Positions 10,713 through 23,100 are shown, numbered from the stretch's first letter. The stretch is 64,000 bases of DNA from Armillaria gallica (GCA_037576215.1 JBANDB010000008.1:1240001-1304000), one strand, 5' to 3'. Notes: generated from the letters alone by a model not told the origin. Translations and numbers: made by a program.

Positions 10713-13152
10713 GGAGGTCATTCCCAGTTATATTTTAGCTACCGCTGTTGCAGCATCCAAGTTGCGCTCATCTACAGAGCGGGGGCCACTCCCTGCATGC
10801 CGACGGTGACTTAGTCGAGGTTCATGCGCTCCGAACAGCATGTAAAACTCCGTCAAAGGTAGTCACCACGATGGTAGTGCAAGACTATGTAAGTTGAAAC
10901 GCGGATGTAAAATAGGGTAAGTAAGGTTGTCTTGTCCGTAATCAAAAAGGTGTCTAAGAAAATATATCAGGGGGAAGGAAGGAAGGGCGTTTTTATTAGT
11001 CGTCGGTGCTCCTGAACAAAAACATAACGACGTCCGTCCGTACTAGGAGTAACGACCGAAAGCATTCAAGATTTCATAGTAGGTGTTTTCTATACCACCA
11101 ACGGAACGGACGAAATGGTCCAAAGTGGCGAAAGTCTGATGTGTAGCGACACATCAGATTCACATAGCATAGCAAATCTAAAAAGAATCAGCTGCATTCG
11201 ATAGCAGGATATCCCTAAATGAATCATAATTAAACATCCACCCAGCATGAAAGTGTATCACAACTTACAGGGCGTGCGAAGGTCCACGTATGAAGTGTGA
11301 GCCAGACGCGGGAGTAGGCAACTTCCATGTAAACGAACATATACAACCACCGACGCTTGTACACGTTCAGAGCATGCGCATCTGCAAATTCCGGGTATCG
11401 CTCTTGGAGGGACACGATCAACTCGGGTGTCCAGTTATCTTCAAGTCGCCTGACGAACGATGAACACTACATCAAGCGGAGGACAAAACACTTCACAGAC
11501 CTTGCCCATTCACGCAGGCATCGACAATAATCTACAACAGATATTCAGACACAGATCGAATTAACGGGAATTCATGACTCACGTGGAGCATAATCCTCGA
11601 CACTCTCGAGGGAAAAGCGTCCACGGAGCACTGTGTGAAACTGTTGAGCTAGCCAGGTAGCGCTGGGAGGAATCGTGTGTGGCCAATGATATTTTCGGAT
11701 GAAATCATCACTCCTTTATAGCGCAGGTGAACAAGGAACAATCCAAACATGAATTCGAAAAGACTTTGCTTACTGGTATGGTGTGAACGTCGTATCAGGA
11801 TAACACGTCGCCGAAAGAACAACAGCAGAATTCCGATCTTTCAGTGCCCAGTCGATGATTTTGATATACGTTGACATGTATTCAATACCGACCGCCTACA
11901 GATGGAAGTGAGTGTGCATCACCTACACACCTTGAAGAAGCACACCTCAAGCATTTCCAGACTAACGCATGCATCGAATGCTTTTTCAAAACTCGGAGGC
12001 ATGTTTCGGTAATCCATCAGGTGTATCCTGATCTGGGACTCGAATCCTGCTTTTCTGATCCGCTCTTCTGCCAGAGTCTTTTGCTCGACCGACAGCGTCA
12101 GGGAGTCGACAGTGCATCCCATCTCTGCTGCCTAGAAGATATAACAGAGTGAGTCGGCAGGTTGGCTATCAGATAGAAAGTGAGCCTTACCGCGATAGCA
12201 AGACTTCCCCACCCACTCCCTATCTCCAACATACGGTGTCCAGGCCGAAGCCTCGCCTTTTTTAGGATGTGACTGATCTTACGTTCCTGGGCACGTTCAA
12301 GATCTCCGTACGCTCTTCGTCCGGTCAGATCACCGCGAACGCCGCCTTCTTCGTCTCCCCAGATAGGACACGAGTATTGCATCTCCTGACTGAGAAACGC
12401 CTGCCTTTGGGTAAATAGAGGAACTTGAAGTATGGGAGAGCGGTTATGTTCACCTTGTAGAGCTCGTTCGAGGCATCGTAGCCTGCGACCTGGAGATGGG
12501 AAATTAGTTCATGCTGACGACACGGGAAGATGGCATACATTGAAAATCGATTGACGAAATCCATGGCTTAAGAAACGATGGATAACAACGTCTAGAATGG
12601 ATTTAAGCTTGTAGGTCAAGGACCATACCGTGCTCAAGTGAGGATAATTGTCAATGTAGATCTGGTACGAACATAAATCAGAGTCCACGAGAGAGAAATG
12701 TATTGGCTTACGTTCAAAACATCCTTCATTGAAGGTGAACTAATCTCCCCGTTCATATAAGCTTCGGAAACTAAAATGCGCAGTCAGCACGCGTAATGTG
12801 CAAAGGGAGAGTCACGAACATCCAACATCATACGAAAGGTATACACGAACCCAAAACGTTTCGTTGTGAACGAACAGAAGGCCCTGTCGGCCTGTAGAGC
12901 TCTGGTCATATGTACCGAATTTCATTTCAGTCCCGTTGCAATCTACAATGTCTATGAGCCCTTCCTTAACCCCCCTGTTGAGGGCTGCAGTGATGGTCGA
13001 CCGGGCTAGGAACCGAAGCATTCAGTATCGACGTTGACAACGTAGGCATCGGATGGCGCACCAAGATTGACCAATGTGGCCCAGAATCGTCCTTTCTGGA
13101 CAGCAGAAAAGGACGGCATGGAAAGGGACGCATACGATCCAGAGGAGGACAT
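10713..13152 (-). repeat. inverted duplication, arm 2
   Basis: This is the counterpart of 519-2940. It begins at 10713 (GGAGGTCATTCCCAG on the plus strand) and includes CFA-like copy 2 with its 3' flank. About 10713-11229 shows no visible mismatch to arm 1. Exon 11 (about 11269-11460) differs at roughly 20 positions in 190, while exons 3-5 (about 12460-12770) are nearly identical. Such patchwork is expected from gene conversion between inverted copies. Confidence 0.9.
11230..13152 (-). CDS. CFA-synthase-like SAM-dependent methyltransferase, copy 2
   Basis: This paralogue of copy 1 has the same exon plan. The start ATG is at 13152, with exon 1 13062-13152, exon 2 12820-13005, exon 3 12712-12770 and the last coding exon ending at 11269 (a read-through stop lies at 11230). 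Exon 1 has the same length as in copy 1 (91 nt) and exon 2 is one codon shorter. The SAM-binding block reads MLEIGSGWGSLAIA, and SLEMLE, the PDTTFTPYQ block and the C-terminal YKRRWLYMFVYMEV block are kept. No stop or frameshift was seen. Exons 1-2 differ strongly from copy 1 (for example STITAALNRGVKEG against SSIMAALEKGVKEG), so the pair is not simply a recent whole duplication. It stands head-to-head with the membrane-protein gene at 14072, about 920 bp away. Confidence 0.85.
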
Positions 13153-14071
13153 CGAATGTCAGGAGCAAATACAAGGTGAATATAAGTATAGGTTTGACTC
13201 GGGGAACAGGGACGTCGTGCACGTCTCCTGCTAGATGATTCGATGAGGACCTGAAGATGGAATTCAGTCCGCATCTTAATAGTCGGTCAACTGGAGCGAT
13301 GCTGTTAATCAGAAGCAGAACCTGTGAAATAGACCGGGATAACGAACAGAACGAAAACTTTCTGTGATTGTTGGCCGTGTTCCATCGTGATGGACATGCA
13401 GCTATTACGGTTCTCGGTGTGTGTTCCATCATGATGTGCACTGGAAGGTTCCGAACCCGTGTTGATCCACAACGCTCGATGCATAGCCACCACTCTTTTC
13501 ATTGGATCCTGCCGATTCTTCTGAATCACACCCATCCTTCTGATCCTAGATCTCATTGTTTGGTTCATGATTCTCTCAACCAGACCCAACAAAAGGCTCG
13601 GCTAACTCGCTTCGATCGTGAATTCCCAAACTAGTGCCGTTCAAATGTAGCGCATAACTGATGGCGTCTCGCAGCTGTTCAATTCGTGTTTTGACAACTC
13701 ACCGGATCTCCCGCTTAGCGCCAGCACAGCGTCGTGCCGAACTTTCGCCCTATCACCCAAAATTCTACACGGGAATCCCAAGGCCACTGTTGGTAAGAAT
13801 CCCATCCGCCGTCAGTGAGGAACGACATCTTTTCTGGCTGTACAGAGAGAATCTCTGCTACGGACGTATCAATGGTTAATAACACCTACATACGTTGCTG
13901 AGGTTACAAGGGTTATCAGTAGATTATTCTGGGCACGAGACGAGGTCTTCCCGTGGGACGCAGCATCATGATTCTTTGACGAAATGAAGATGTACTTAAA
14001 CCTCCGTTTGCCCCTACTTTCCTCTTTGGAACAACCGTGACACACCATCCGCTTCTCGTTTCTCGACTGCA
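13153..14071. promoter_or_regulatory. divergent intergenic region between CFA-like copy 2 and the 7-helix gene
   Basis: This is presumably the shared upstream region of two divergently transcribed genes. I see no clear TATA box or repeated operator-like motif. Short reading frames on both strands lack motifs. Confidence 0.35.
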
Positions 14072-15469
14072 ATGGTTGCAGCACAGGGATTCGACAGCAG
14101 TTTCTTGGCCAGCTCCTTCTATGTCACCCTCTTCGATATTCTACAGGGACTACTTTTTTTACTCCTGGCGCTCGTTTTCATGACGGCTATATTTTCTTCC
14201 ACCGTCAACCGCTCTAAAACCTGGTTTATGTTTATGGCCAGCATTATAGAGTGGTGTGCCTCGTATCTCATCATCATTGGTCAACAGACTGGCAAAGGGC
14301 CACCGGTCGGCCTTTGTATACTCCAAGCAGCCGTCATTTACTCGTCCAATCCATTGTATGTACATCTTCTCTTTTTTGCCATGCTTCATTTTGGATTGAT
14401 GACTTTGTAGTGTCACCAGTGCCGCACTCGCACTAACAGTTGAGGTTCGTCGCCGTCGTCGGATTTCCTTCGTGATTGCTCACTTCAACACCCCATCATT
14501 CTCAGCTGTTTGTCAAGTTAAAGGCTATGACAAACCAGACTGGGCCGCTGAGTGAAAAGTGGACATGGGGGGTCAGTATTCTGATGCTTAATCGATATTT
14601 GCGTTCATCTGGAAAATTTGCAGCTAATCTCATTCCCGCCCTTGGTATACTTAATCATATTTATCTGGGTCCTCGTCGTAAGTACTAAGTCATTTTCTCG
14701 GTCTGAGCTAATGATTGCTAGATCGGAATTGAACACCCAAAACTAGCAGAGCGCGATGATTCTTACATGTTCTGTCATATCAAGGTGTCGGAGGAAATTG
14801 GTTTGGCCCAACCGTAGGCTCGCAGTGCACATGAATTCTTTTCCTAGGCTCATCTATTCTATCTGTAGTTTCGTCGTCAGCGCTGCCGTGACTTTGCTGG
14901 TGGAAATCCTCATTGTCATATTCTCTGGTATGGAGCGGGCCCTTCTTTCATTTCGTATCTTACTGGCCATTGCTCTCAGTGTGGAACAATGTGATTCTAT
15001 TTAACCATAAGCGAAAGACAGGCGTACTCCTTTCGGAGAATTCTTCACCATTCTCATTGTCGGCGTTTATCCGAAGAAATGCGCTGATGACGGCACTCAC
15101 AGTAGTGGGAATCATGTAAGTTCAGCTTTCATTCTGGTTGGAGCCCCTTCAACCACTTCATCGGCGACGTAGATTGGCCACAACGTCGTTTGTACAGCCT
15201 AAGCAGCATAACTTTCCGGCCTGGAACCTAGGCTTGACAGCAAGTACGTTACCCAATCGCTCGTCTTTCCCAGGCCTGATCTAATTATGCAATGATTGTA
15301 GTGCCGATATGCGTTTTTCTATTATTCGGAACTCGAATGGTGAGAATATGGGAGCCCCTCGACTTTTATGTATTCAAGAGAAGCTAATCCTTTTCTTTAG
15401 GACCTTATACGAGTATGGTTTTGCCTTGGTACTAGACCTGGTCAGAGGACAGACACGTCTTCGGTTTGA
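14072..15469 (+). CDS. seven-helix membrane protein, GPCR-like, unknown family
   Basis: Ten exons join in phase to 903 nt (300 residues and a stop): 14072-14355, 14411-14444, 14506-14571, 14624-14677, 14722-14813, 14869-14927, 14980-15115, 15173-15243, 15302-15339 and 15401-15469. All introns are GT-AG and 48-60 bp long. Seven hydrophobic segments appear in order: TLFDILQGLLFLLLALVFM, a WFMFMASIIEW segment, a segment crossing the exon 1/2 junction (AVIYSSNPF then VTSAALAL), LISFPPLVYLIIFIW, FVVSAAVTLLVEILIVI, MTALTVVGI, and CVFLLFGTR. The protein has a short N-terminus and a basic/polar C-terminal tail. This size and topology fit the many orphan seven-helix receptor-like proteins of Agaricomycetes, but no ligand or coupling can be inferred. 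The perfect phasing of ten exons argues for an intact gene. Confidence 0.75.
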
Positions 15470-15913
15470 GCAGTTTGTTCTGCTCTTTGTGACTTTTATG
15501 CATACGATATAAGATTGTAATATCTGTGTCTGGCTGGACACAAGCGGTGTCTGTACGTTCCTTGACTTCGGGATACTTTATACCTATGTATACCGCATTG
15601 TATACTATAGTGCTTGTACAACCGTCCTAATGCCGGTGAGTTGCCATCGTTTTGTCGGTGTCGACACGCACATCAAGGTCTTCCGCTATCAGAGAGAGCA
15701 GCCTTTTATGGCGACTTCAGGTATCGGTGGAGATAATTAGATCTGTTGCAAGAGAGGCATGATGCCTGAGGGAGGAAGTCGCTCCGTTCGCATCGCCTTG
15801 ATACACATATACATGTCACTGCCACTCATTCCATCTCTTAGCTTTCTACTTGTATCGGCGTCAGTGATCATTCAAATTTTCGCCTTCCGAAGCGACAAGT
15901 ACTGTCTGGATTG
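15470..15913. other. 3' flank of the 7-helix gene, no supported gene
   Basis: A 63-codon frame (15759-15950) has a hydrophobic stretch but runs into the MITE and has no splice partners. It is not supported as a gene. Confidence 0.4.
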
Positions 15914-16448
15914 TACTGTACTATTTCGACCTTACGTTCATAGCTTGTGACATGTTATGCAACATCTTCAGCTGAGCAGATGTTCACGGATGGCTGTGAC
16001 AGGGTATGTTCATCTTCATATTGTATCATTTTCATTACTGTTGTGGCCTTGTGGTTATCTTCTGTGACTGAACACCTAGGCTGTGAGTTCAATCCTTCAT
16101 GATTGTAGCTTTTTACCATCCAGTGATGATGTCGTGGATTGCTGGATTGTTCAGGTGGATGAAGACTTGACTCTTGCAGGTAACGCGGAATCCATCTTTG
16201 AGCTGCCAGAGTGGAGTTGTCGAGGCCGCATCATAAAACCGAATCGCTGGTATGACGGAAACATCTGGGAACGCGCATAGACACTCAGGACGTGTGTATT
16301 TTGTTATTCCTTGCTCAAAAATGGCATTAATTTAGAAATTTTTTTCGACTCTTCACTGTAAGCTGTGACATGCTATGAGGTATGCATATCTTCGTTTCAC
16401 AGGCCTCTGTGACACGTTATGTGAACTTAAGGTCGAAATAGTACAGTA
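15914..16448. mobile_element. MITE-2, 535 bp, same terminal family as MITE-1
   Basis: The left end TACTGTACTATTTCGACC and its complement at the right end extend about 27 bp (to about TTCA, with one mismatch). The outer TA suggests a TA target duplication. Degenerate copies of a GCTTGTGACATGTTATG-like motif occur just inside both ends. The interior has a 65-codon frame (16083-16280) of unknown significance and no transposase, so it is non-autonomous. Confidence 0.75.
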
Positions 16449-17785
16449 TATACGGTTCGAGACTGACAACAATGGTAGATGCTCAATACTAGACAGGACC
16501 GTAGCAGCTCTTCAGCTCTTGAGCAGTTTGCATCTCTTGTCAACTCAGCACCATTCACGGAACAAAACTGTCCTCATAACTGCTGTCACCTGACCGTAAA
16601 TGAGTAAGCATTTTGACTTTATGGCTGTGAGGCCACTTATGACGTGGGACTTATATATCTAATTATCTCATTATTTTCCATCTCATCTCATCATTACACG
16701 GCCACGTCGTTGGACTTGGACTGTCACGAGGCACATGGAAGGGTTCTATACCACTTGAAACATCTCCAATACTGTCCACGAGTGTGACACGTTAGTTGAA
16801 CCCTACGACAGGAAAACTGTTCTTTAGATCGTTTCCACGCCAGCACGGTACCTTCAAGGCTATGATCTGCTTTTTCACAATCATCTCGGCATTCCCTGCA
16901 TAGGTAACTTGAAGGTCGCGCTGGCGGGAAAGTGATGGTAGCGCGCCGTCCCTCCAACTGATAAGTACCGTTGTATCGATACAAACCTGCAATGCCAGCA
17001 CCTTCCTTTTCGTTCAAATACTGTTACTCCCAACAGATCTTGAGCTGATCTGATCGATAATTAGCTGAGCTCCCAGTAGCCCTGACGTTCCACCCTTTTT
17101 TACCTTCCCTGTTGATTTGTTGAGTGCGCCTCCTGGCGCTCCCCGCCCTCTACAATCTTTCCGCCTTCTATGAGATCTGTGTCGCATGTTCCGCAAGATT
17201 TCGATCCCTTCCAGATTGGGCTAGGAGGTGATAGAGTGTCCTCCCTCATCCTCTTACGTCGTCACACCTTTGCTCGTAGATCTTCTCACTGTTGCCTTGC
17301 ATATTCACCGTGTGTATGTTTTTGTCAGATATTTTGTCAGTTGATTGTGGCCAGTACTTCGTGTGAAGATAAACAATGATATTAAAGAAATCTAGTAGTG
17401 TAAACTAATCATACAACATACTTGCTGAGAGCGGGGCAGAAAGTAAATCATCCTCATGTTCGTCCTCAGTGACATCATCATCATCCTCTCCATTTGCCTG
17501 ACCAATTGCAAGCCATTCATCAACATGTCTCCATGACTTCAGGCAGAAGTCACGCATCTCTCGACTAGTGATGTGCTGGCCTGGCTTAGGCTCAATGGAC
17601 GTTGAGGCAGGAGCTTGCGAATGCCTCATAAGGTGCTGACTAAGCTCAGAGCACTTGTCATCATCGTGCCGTCGTCAATGTCTCAATCCTTTCACTTGTA
17701 CCACCACCATCAGATTTCTCAATCTGAGCTGCTTCGCAGCTGGTCCTTTTGGAGCCTTCTTTTAACCCAGTGTGATCTTGTCAAC
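16449..17785. other. no supported gene
   Basis: Minus-strand frames at 16724-17017 and 17405-17629 are the largest. The second, rich in D and E (GEDDDDVTEDEHEDD), could be part of a decayed gene but has no recognised domain. Confidence 0.35.
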
Positions 17786-19018
17786 ATGGCTCCAAATCCT
17801 CCATCAGGATCAGGAGAAGCCGGATTGGCATCTGGTTCCTCAGCGCCCCAAAACCCAAATGCAATAGAAGCAATGATCGACATTTTGAAGCAAGAGGATG
17901 TGAAGAGATTGGAAAGGAATAAGGCAAGGGAGCAAAGAAGAAAGAGGGGTGAGGCAGTAGGAGAAGATGAACCGGATATCACACCGTCAATGCTTCCTCT
18001 CATTCGAGCTGCATCCTCCGTCAACCCCATCGGCGCATCCAACCCAGGTGATGCTGCCAAAAACCCACAGCCTAAACCGACTTCTGCTCTCGCTCCAGCG
18101 CTCAATCCATCAACTAGTGTTCTGGCTGCTGCAAAGATTCCCAACGAGTCCCGCTTTGTGGACGTGAATGCTGTTCAGCAAGATGCCTTGCGACATGAGA
18201 AGAAATTCTCTCAGCATCTCTTTACTCTTGCACAGAATGGCATATCTCCTTGGCTATCATTATACACAGCCGACTCTGTTGAGCGCCTGCAGCTCAATCG
18301 CGAGATCAAGATGCATAAAGTTACAAGGCCTGATGGAGTCAGCGTACACGTACTCGACATGAGAGGCTGCAGGTTCCAAGCAGAAGATACACTGGACAGA
18401 GCAACTTGGATGGTGTGCTACACACATTTCATAGCCTTCCTCTCGGAGTTGTGCAGAGAAGATGGAGAGCAACTATTAATAAGTTTCCAAGATCATTATG
18501 AAACCATGGTAGCTGATCCATCATTCGAAGATTGGTTTGAAGCCTTCGTGTCATTCGATGCTCTCATTTGAGTGCAATGGTTCTACAAGCCATTCTTTAT
18601 CAACCCCTCTGCACATGAGTGGGACTCTCAGCTACAGCAGGCGAAGAACAAGCATACATCCAAGCAAATGACCTCTCTACGTGCTACTACCAGCAAACTA
18701 TCAACACCTCAGTATTCTCCCTATACATGCTACACTGATCATTCAAATGATCTCTGTCTTCATTGCAGACAAATTGGCCATCATGCCGAGAGTTGTGAGG
18801 AGACAATGCCAAGTCATTTTGGCAGAGTCATGCAGTGCAAGTGGGATAATGGAAGGCTCGTATGAATCACAGATGACCATGTCATCTATGCCCGCTTCAA
18901 TCTTACAAACGGTTGTCGGCTCCCTGCTACAGCAGTTAATGCAGATCATGGAGTTCATATGTGTTCCTTGTGTGGTGACAGAGGACATGGAGCATCCAAT
19001 TGCACTTATAATAATTGA
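17786..19018 (+). pseudogene. gag-like protein with two CCHC knuckles, DIRS/Ngaro-like, with in-frame stops
   Basis: From the ATG at 17786 one frame runs to 19018, interrupted only by TGA at 18569-18571 and 18863-18865. The N-terminal part is P/A/S-rich and then basic (residues ~35-55), followed by a helical domain around QQDALRHEKKFSQHLF. Two zinc knuckles of CX2CX4HX4C form occur: CLHCRQIGHHAESC (18755-18796) and CSLCGDRGHGASNC (18962-19003). The second is preceded by ARFNLTNGCR, which resembles the 'FN..GC ... H.CS.C...H....C' tail of Gag-like proteins of fungal tyrosine-recombinase retrotransposons (DIRS/Ngaro), known from memory. Both stops, like the one ending the frame at 19016, fit CGA-to-TGA change. 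No reverse transcriptase or recombinase follows, so the element is a remnant. Confidence 0.6.
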
Positions 19019-20170
19019 TTAAGGTGTGTATTTATTTTGACTGCTTAACTATTGCCAGGTGTCGTTCCCAAAGGATAACCAGCCCCTGCCAGGCAATCTG
19101 CCTGTGGGTGTCAGCCCCACCGGAGTGGGAAGCCAACCATTGGGTGTCAGTCCCATCATTTGCAGAGTGTCATTCTCTGAGGTGAATCTTACAGTTTGCT
19201 TTGCAGATCTTTATGGGGGGAGCCAGATCCAGAGGACCGTCTGTGGCTCTTCATGCCAGTTTGGGGAGTCAGCCCTCTGGAATCTCACTCATGAGAAGTG
19301 TGCAGTAGCAACTATCTCACCCCCATACTGTGTATTAGTATCATATTTATTGTGTTGTCTGTTGGAGAGCTTAAGCAGCAGCCCTGGCTTGGGCTCGGCT
19401 TACACTGGCTTGGGCTCATTGAAACTTCAAGCCCAGCCCAAGCTGTCAGACAGGGCTCGGCTCAGGCCAGCTTAGGCTTGAGCCCCGGCTTTTCAGTGGT
19501 GGTAGATAATACACCTATTGAGCAATGTAGCACTGATGCTAGTATAGTTATATCATTGCTCCAATACATAGTGACCTACCAGGGACCTGTTAGCTTCTTC
19601 TAGGACAGTGTACATCTTCCAGAGTGTCAATATTGGTCAATATTACAGAGTCGGCAAGTATGACATCATACCTAGGGTCTATTGCCACATGTACTGCCAG
19701 CTGTGAAATACCATGATTGATTTACAAGAAAGGTGTTTACTACTGAAGATCGCTATCATGGCATCCCTAGCATGCAGAGTGAGTTGGATATGACTGAAAT
19801 ATGGGATTAGAAGTCACTTACCTATGCATACAGAAAGCCTGGGGCTTAGGGCTGGCTTAAGGCTTTGAAAACACCAAGCTGAGCCTTGAGCCCTTGAAAG
19901 CCGTTGTTACGGCCTGGCACGGCTTGGGCTTTTATAGGGCTGGCTTGTGGCTGGCCTGGGCTTGAGCCTGAGCTGGCACATCACTACTCTCAATGAATAG
20001 CTACTTGACGAAGGGCATAAGCTCAAGCCCCACCAGCTGTTCCATCAATCAAACATTCAGCATGGTTTGTCCAAATTGCGATGTTATGGTCATGTGATCA
20101 TATGACCCTCTTCATCTCCTCATGAAGCAACAAGCACTCCTTGCTCCAACGATGAGCACGTGCCTGGGCT
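19019..20170. other. GGCT/AGCC-rich blocks and spacer
   Basis: Beyond the gag relic, a possible intron and continuation (19025-19190) is seen. Two blocks rich in GGGCTTGGGCTC-like words occur at about 19370-19500 and 19835-19990. The second ends GGCACATCACTA, whose complement TAGTGATGTGCC looks like a hAT-type terminus. Nothing else is recognised. Confidence 0.4.
19370..19990. mobile_element. possible non-autonomous hAT-like element with GGCT-rich subterminal blocks
   Basis: Arrays of GGCTTG/AAGCC words near both ends resemble subterminal transposase-binding repeats. The right terminus reads TAGTGATGTGCC on the minus strand, similar to the end of the element inside the copia copy (CAGTGATATGCC, 60947-60958). 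The left terminus and the 8-bp target duplication could not be located, so boundaries are approximate. Confidence 0.3.
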
Positions 20171-23100
20171 CTACACTATTCTATCCTTAGAGCTACAAAA
20201 CAGCCATGTTACGCATATGATACAATTTAACCATGGCAACTCACCGTCCTGTAGTCCTTCCATACTCATACTCTCCATGGCACCCGATTGAATCCATATC
20301 CAGGGCAGCTGCCTTTGAGTTTCCTCTGAGGTCTCCCTGTGGTTCAGATTGCCTGTCTCTCTCCACAGTTGCTTCTGAAATTGCTTGATTGGCACAGCAT
20401 TGTCTTGGTTCAGGGGCAGATACAGGCATGACAAACCTTTGAGTAAATCCAAGGGTACTGCTAGGCAAAATAGCGCCTCTCTAGCCCAATTGTATGTTGC
20501 CATCAACCAGATCTTGTCCCTGTGGCAGTCTGCCAAAAGCACGTGGCTCTTGCTACCTTGTCTTTGACCATGGCTGTATGCTTCTCTGTGATTTACCATG
20601 TGTGTCTCGAGAATAATTTTGCATCAAACTCCAGCCAATACCTCTGCTGCTTGTGCTCTTTGAACTTCCCATTCATACTTTAGTAGTTGGCTATCACATG
20701 TTAGCATCTTCTTCTCCAGGAGGGTCAACAGCATAAGAAGATCCATGTTCCACGCTACCATGCAGTCACCTCCTGTCTCTCTATTGATCTGATCATGTAT
20801 ACCAACAATTTTTGGAACATAGACTCTTTAAACATCCATCCATGACTCCACATGTTGACGAAGATTTGCCGCTCTCTCTAGGACCTTGGCACGCTGTAAA
20901 TCAGTGGAATGAGGCCCTAACACCTTGTTGTCTCGTTCCAGGTCCAGCCTATGTCAATGTCAAACACTGAAAAAACAAGGTGGATGACTACAAAATGTAG
21001 CTGTTCCATATGCACCCCATCAATGATCATTTTGCTGGTGGCGATCCTGATGCCTGATGAAATATCCCATGTCTGGTTGGTCCCATCCTGTGCAAGCTGT
21101 AGTCGAACAGCCACCAAAGTCAATGCTACCAGCTATATCAGCATAAGAAGCGAGAGTGTATATGGAGCAACCCATGCTTTACAGTCAGAACATATGGGTT
21201 CAGCACCACCACATCACTGGATCAGCACCATTCCCAGGCCTCGACAGCTTCTGTCCACTTCTTTAAGCACTCTGTACCGGCCACAGTCTCCCTCACAGTC
21301 TCAGAAAACATCTCCAGTGTCACCACACACTCTTCGCACTGTGGCACTGCCTCTTGAATTTTATGCAGCAGAATTATAGCTGTTGCAGTGTCAGAGCTTA
21401 TTAGCCACAAAAAGGGAACGAGCTTACCTATACTTATACACTTTCACCAGTTTGCATCTTCCTAGTGATCGTTGAGTTTGTCGTGACGGGAGCCTGGCCC
21501 CATTTCTTTGGTACTGCTGGCCATGAGATTTGAAGCCACCCAACCCCACTCAGGAGCCTCTCCATTGATAGTTCCCACCTTGGTCTCCAGATTGAAAGAA
21601 AATTCCTCTTGACATTCTGCAATGTGAGCCAGAAGGTGGAACTTCAGAACTAAAATGACGGCATTGTCAGGCTTCAGTGCTGGGGTTAGTTCGGGTCCAT
21701 AGCGATTGATTTGTTTCCAAAGGTTTTTGTGCCATTGACAACTAATGTCATAGGATATCACCACAGATTTAGGAGTCTCAGACATGAGAGTCTTGAGCAC
21801 TCCATAGTCCATGTAGACATATCTAAGCTCTGGTCAGAATAGGATGCTGCACTGAGGTGTGAGATACATGTACTGCTCCCCTTTTTTGAGGTCCACAATC
21901 GAAGAAGCTTGTTGGAACTCATGCCGGGCACATACAACCCTGCCTATACCACTAGTAGCAATTCCTTTGCCACCATGCATCGTTGCCAGCTTTATCGCAT
22001 CATGGTTGTTGCAGGTATTTCCTTCCTCTGGCATTGATTCCTCATGGCGAGCCAGATGTCATGCAAATGCCTCTTTCTTAACAAAATACGAGAATCCCTT
22101 GTTCAAACAAGGATCTCTTAATAGGCTGGACACATTGAGCCTCTTCATCTGAAAATTTGCATCATCGCTGATGAAGAGCACATCAAGCCACTCACTACAT
22201 CCTTCGTCAGTATGACAGGAGCTCATGACTGTGAGAGATACTCACTCTTCCTCTGCTCTATTCAGGTCGATGTTGACTCCTGGCCTTGGACAAGCCAGAC
22301 AGTGAACCACGCAATCACCGACTTGGGTACCACTTGAACCTGATGGATCGTTACCTTGGCCATGTCACTTCAACATCCATATGTGACAGCACTCTCGCAC
22401 AATTTGTAGAAACACCTGGTAAAGGTTCTGGGATGGTGTGAGTCATCAAATGAACATAATAGAAGCAAAACATCACACACACCGGAGGACGATAAACCCC
22501 TGTGTTGTCTGTCAGCCATTCAAGAGTATGATAATATTCATAGGCAGATGCCTTGGACATGAAGGATAGTAGCTGAAAGTGTCGTAACATGGCAAACATC
22601 ATGGCAGTGCAGGGAAATTCAACACTACCAGGAAACCATTGGCAGTGCAGCATCTGTATGTAGAAATCTGGGGCACAGTGGCAACCACAGTATACCACAT
22701 CAACCTGATGAATTCCCTCAATATCAATCACTACGACTTGCCGACCTGAAGGATGCAGCAGGGGGCACGCTTCGCCTGTTGGGTGGCCCAGTTGCACTTT
22801 CAGACCCAAATTCTTGAGTGAAGTCTGGCGGTAGTAGTCACCTGTCCACTCCTAAAGCTGATGGAATGTCAAGTTATGAGTAGTGGCTAGTCAAAAACAA
22901 AAGATATACATACCTCCACTCCATGAAAAGGTATCGTTTGATGCGCTTTGACTATACAGCTCTGACACGCGCTCGTACCATTGCAGCAAGAGACACATCA
23001 GAACCGCACCTCTTCCCCACAGCCTGCACATACATGAGAACCACAGTGGCCCTCCCAACACAGGAATTCAGCCAGATAAGAATCCATTTCCTTCATCCAA

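Noticed and set aside
1..13152. The inverted arms as terminal inverted repeats of one large DNA transposon
   Set aside because: The arms are a complete intron-containing enzyme gene plus flank. There is no transposase between them and no target duplication at 519 or 13152.
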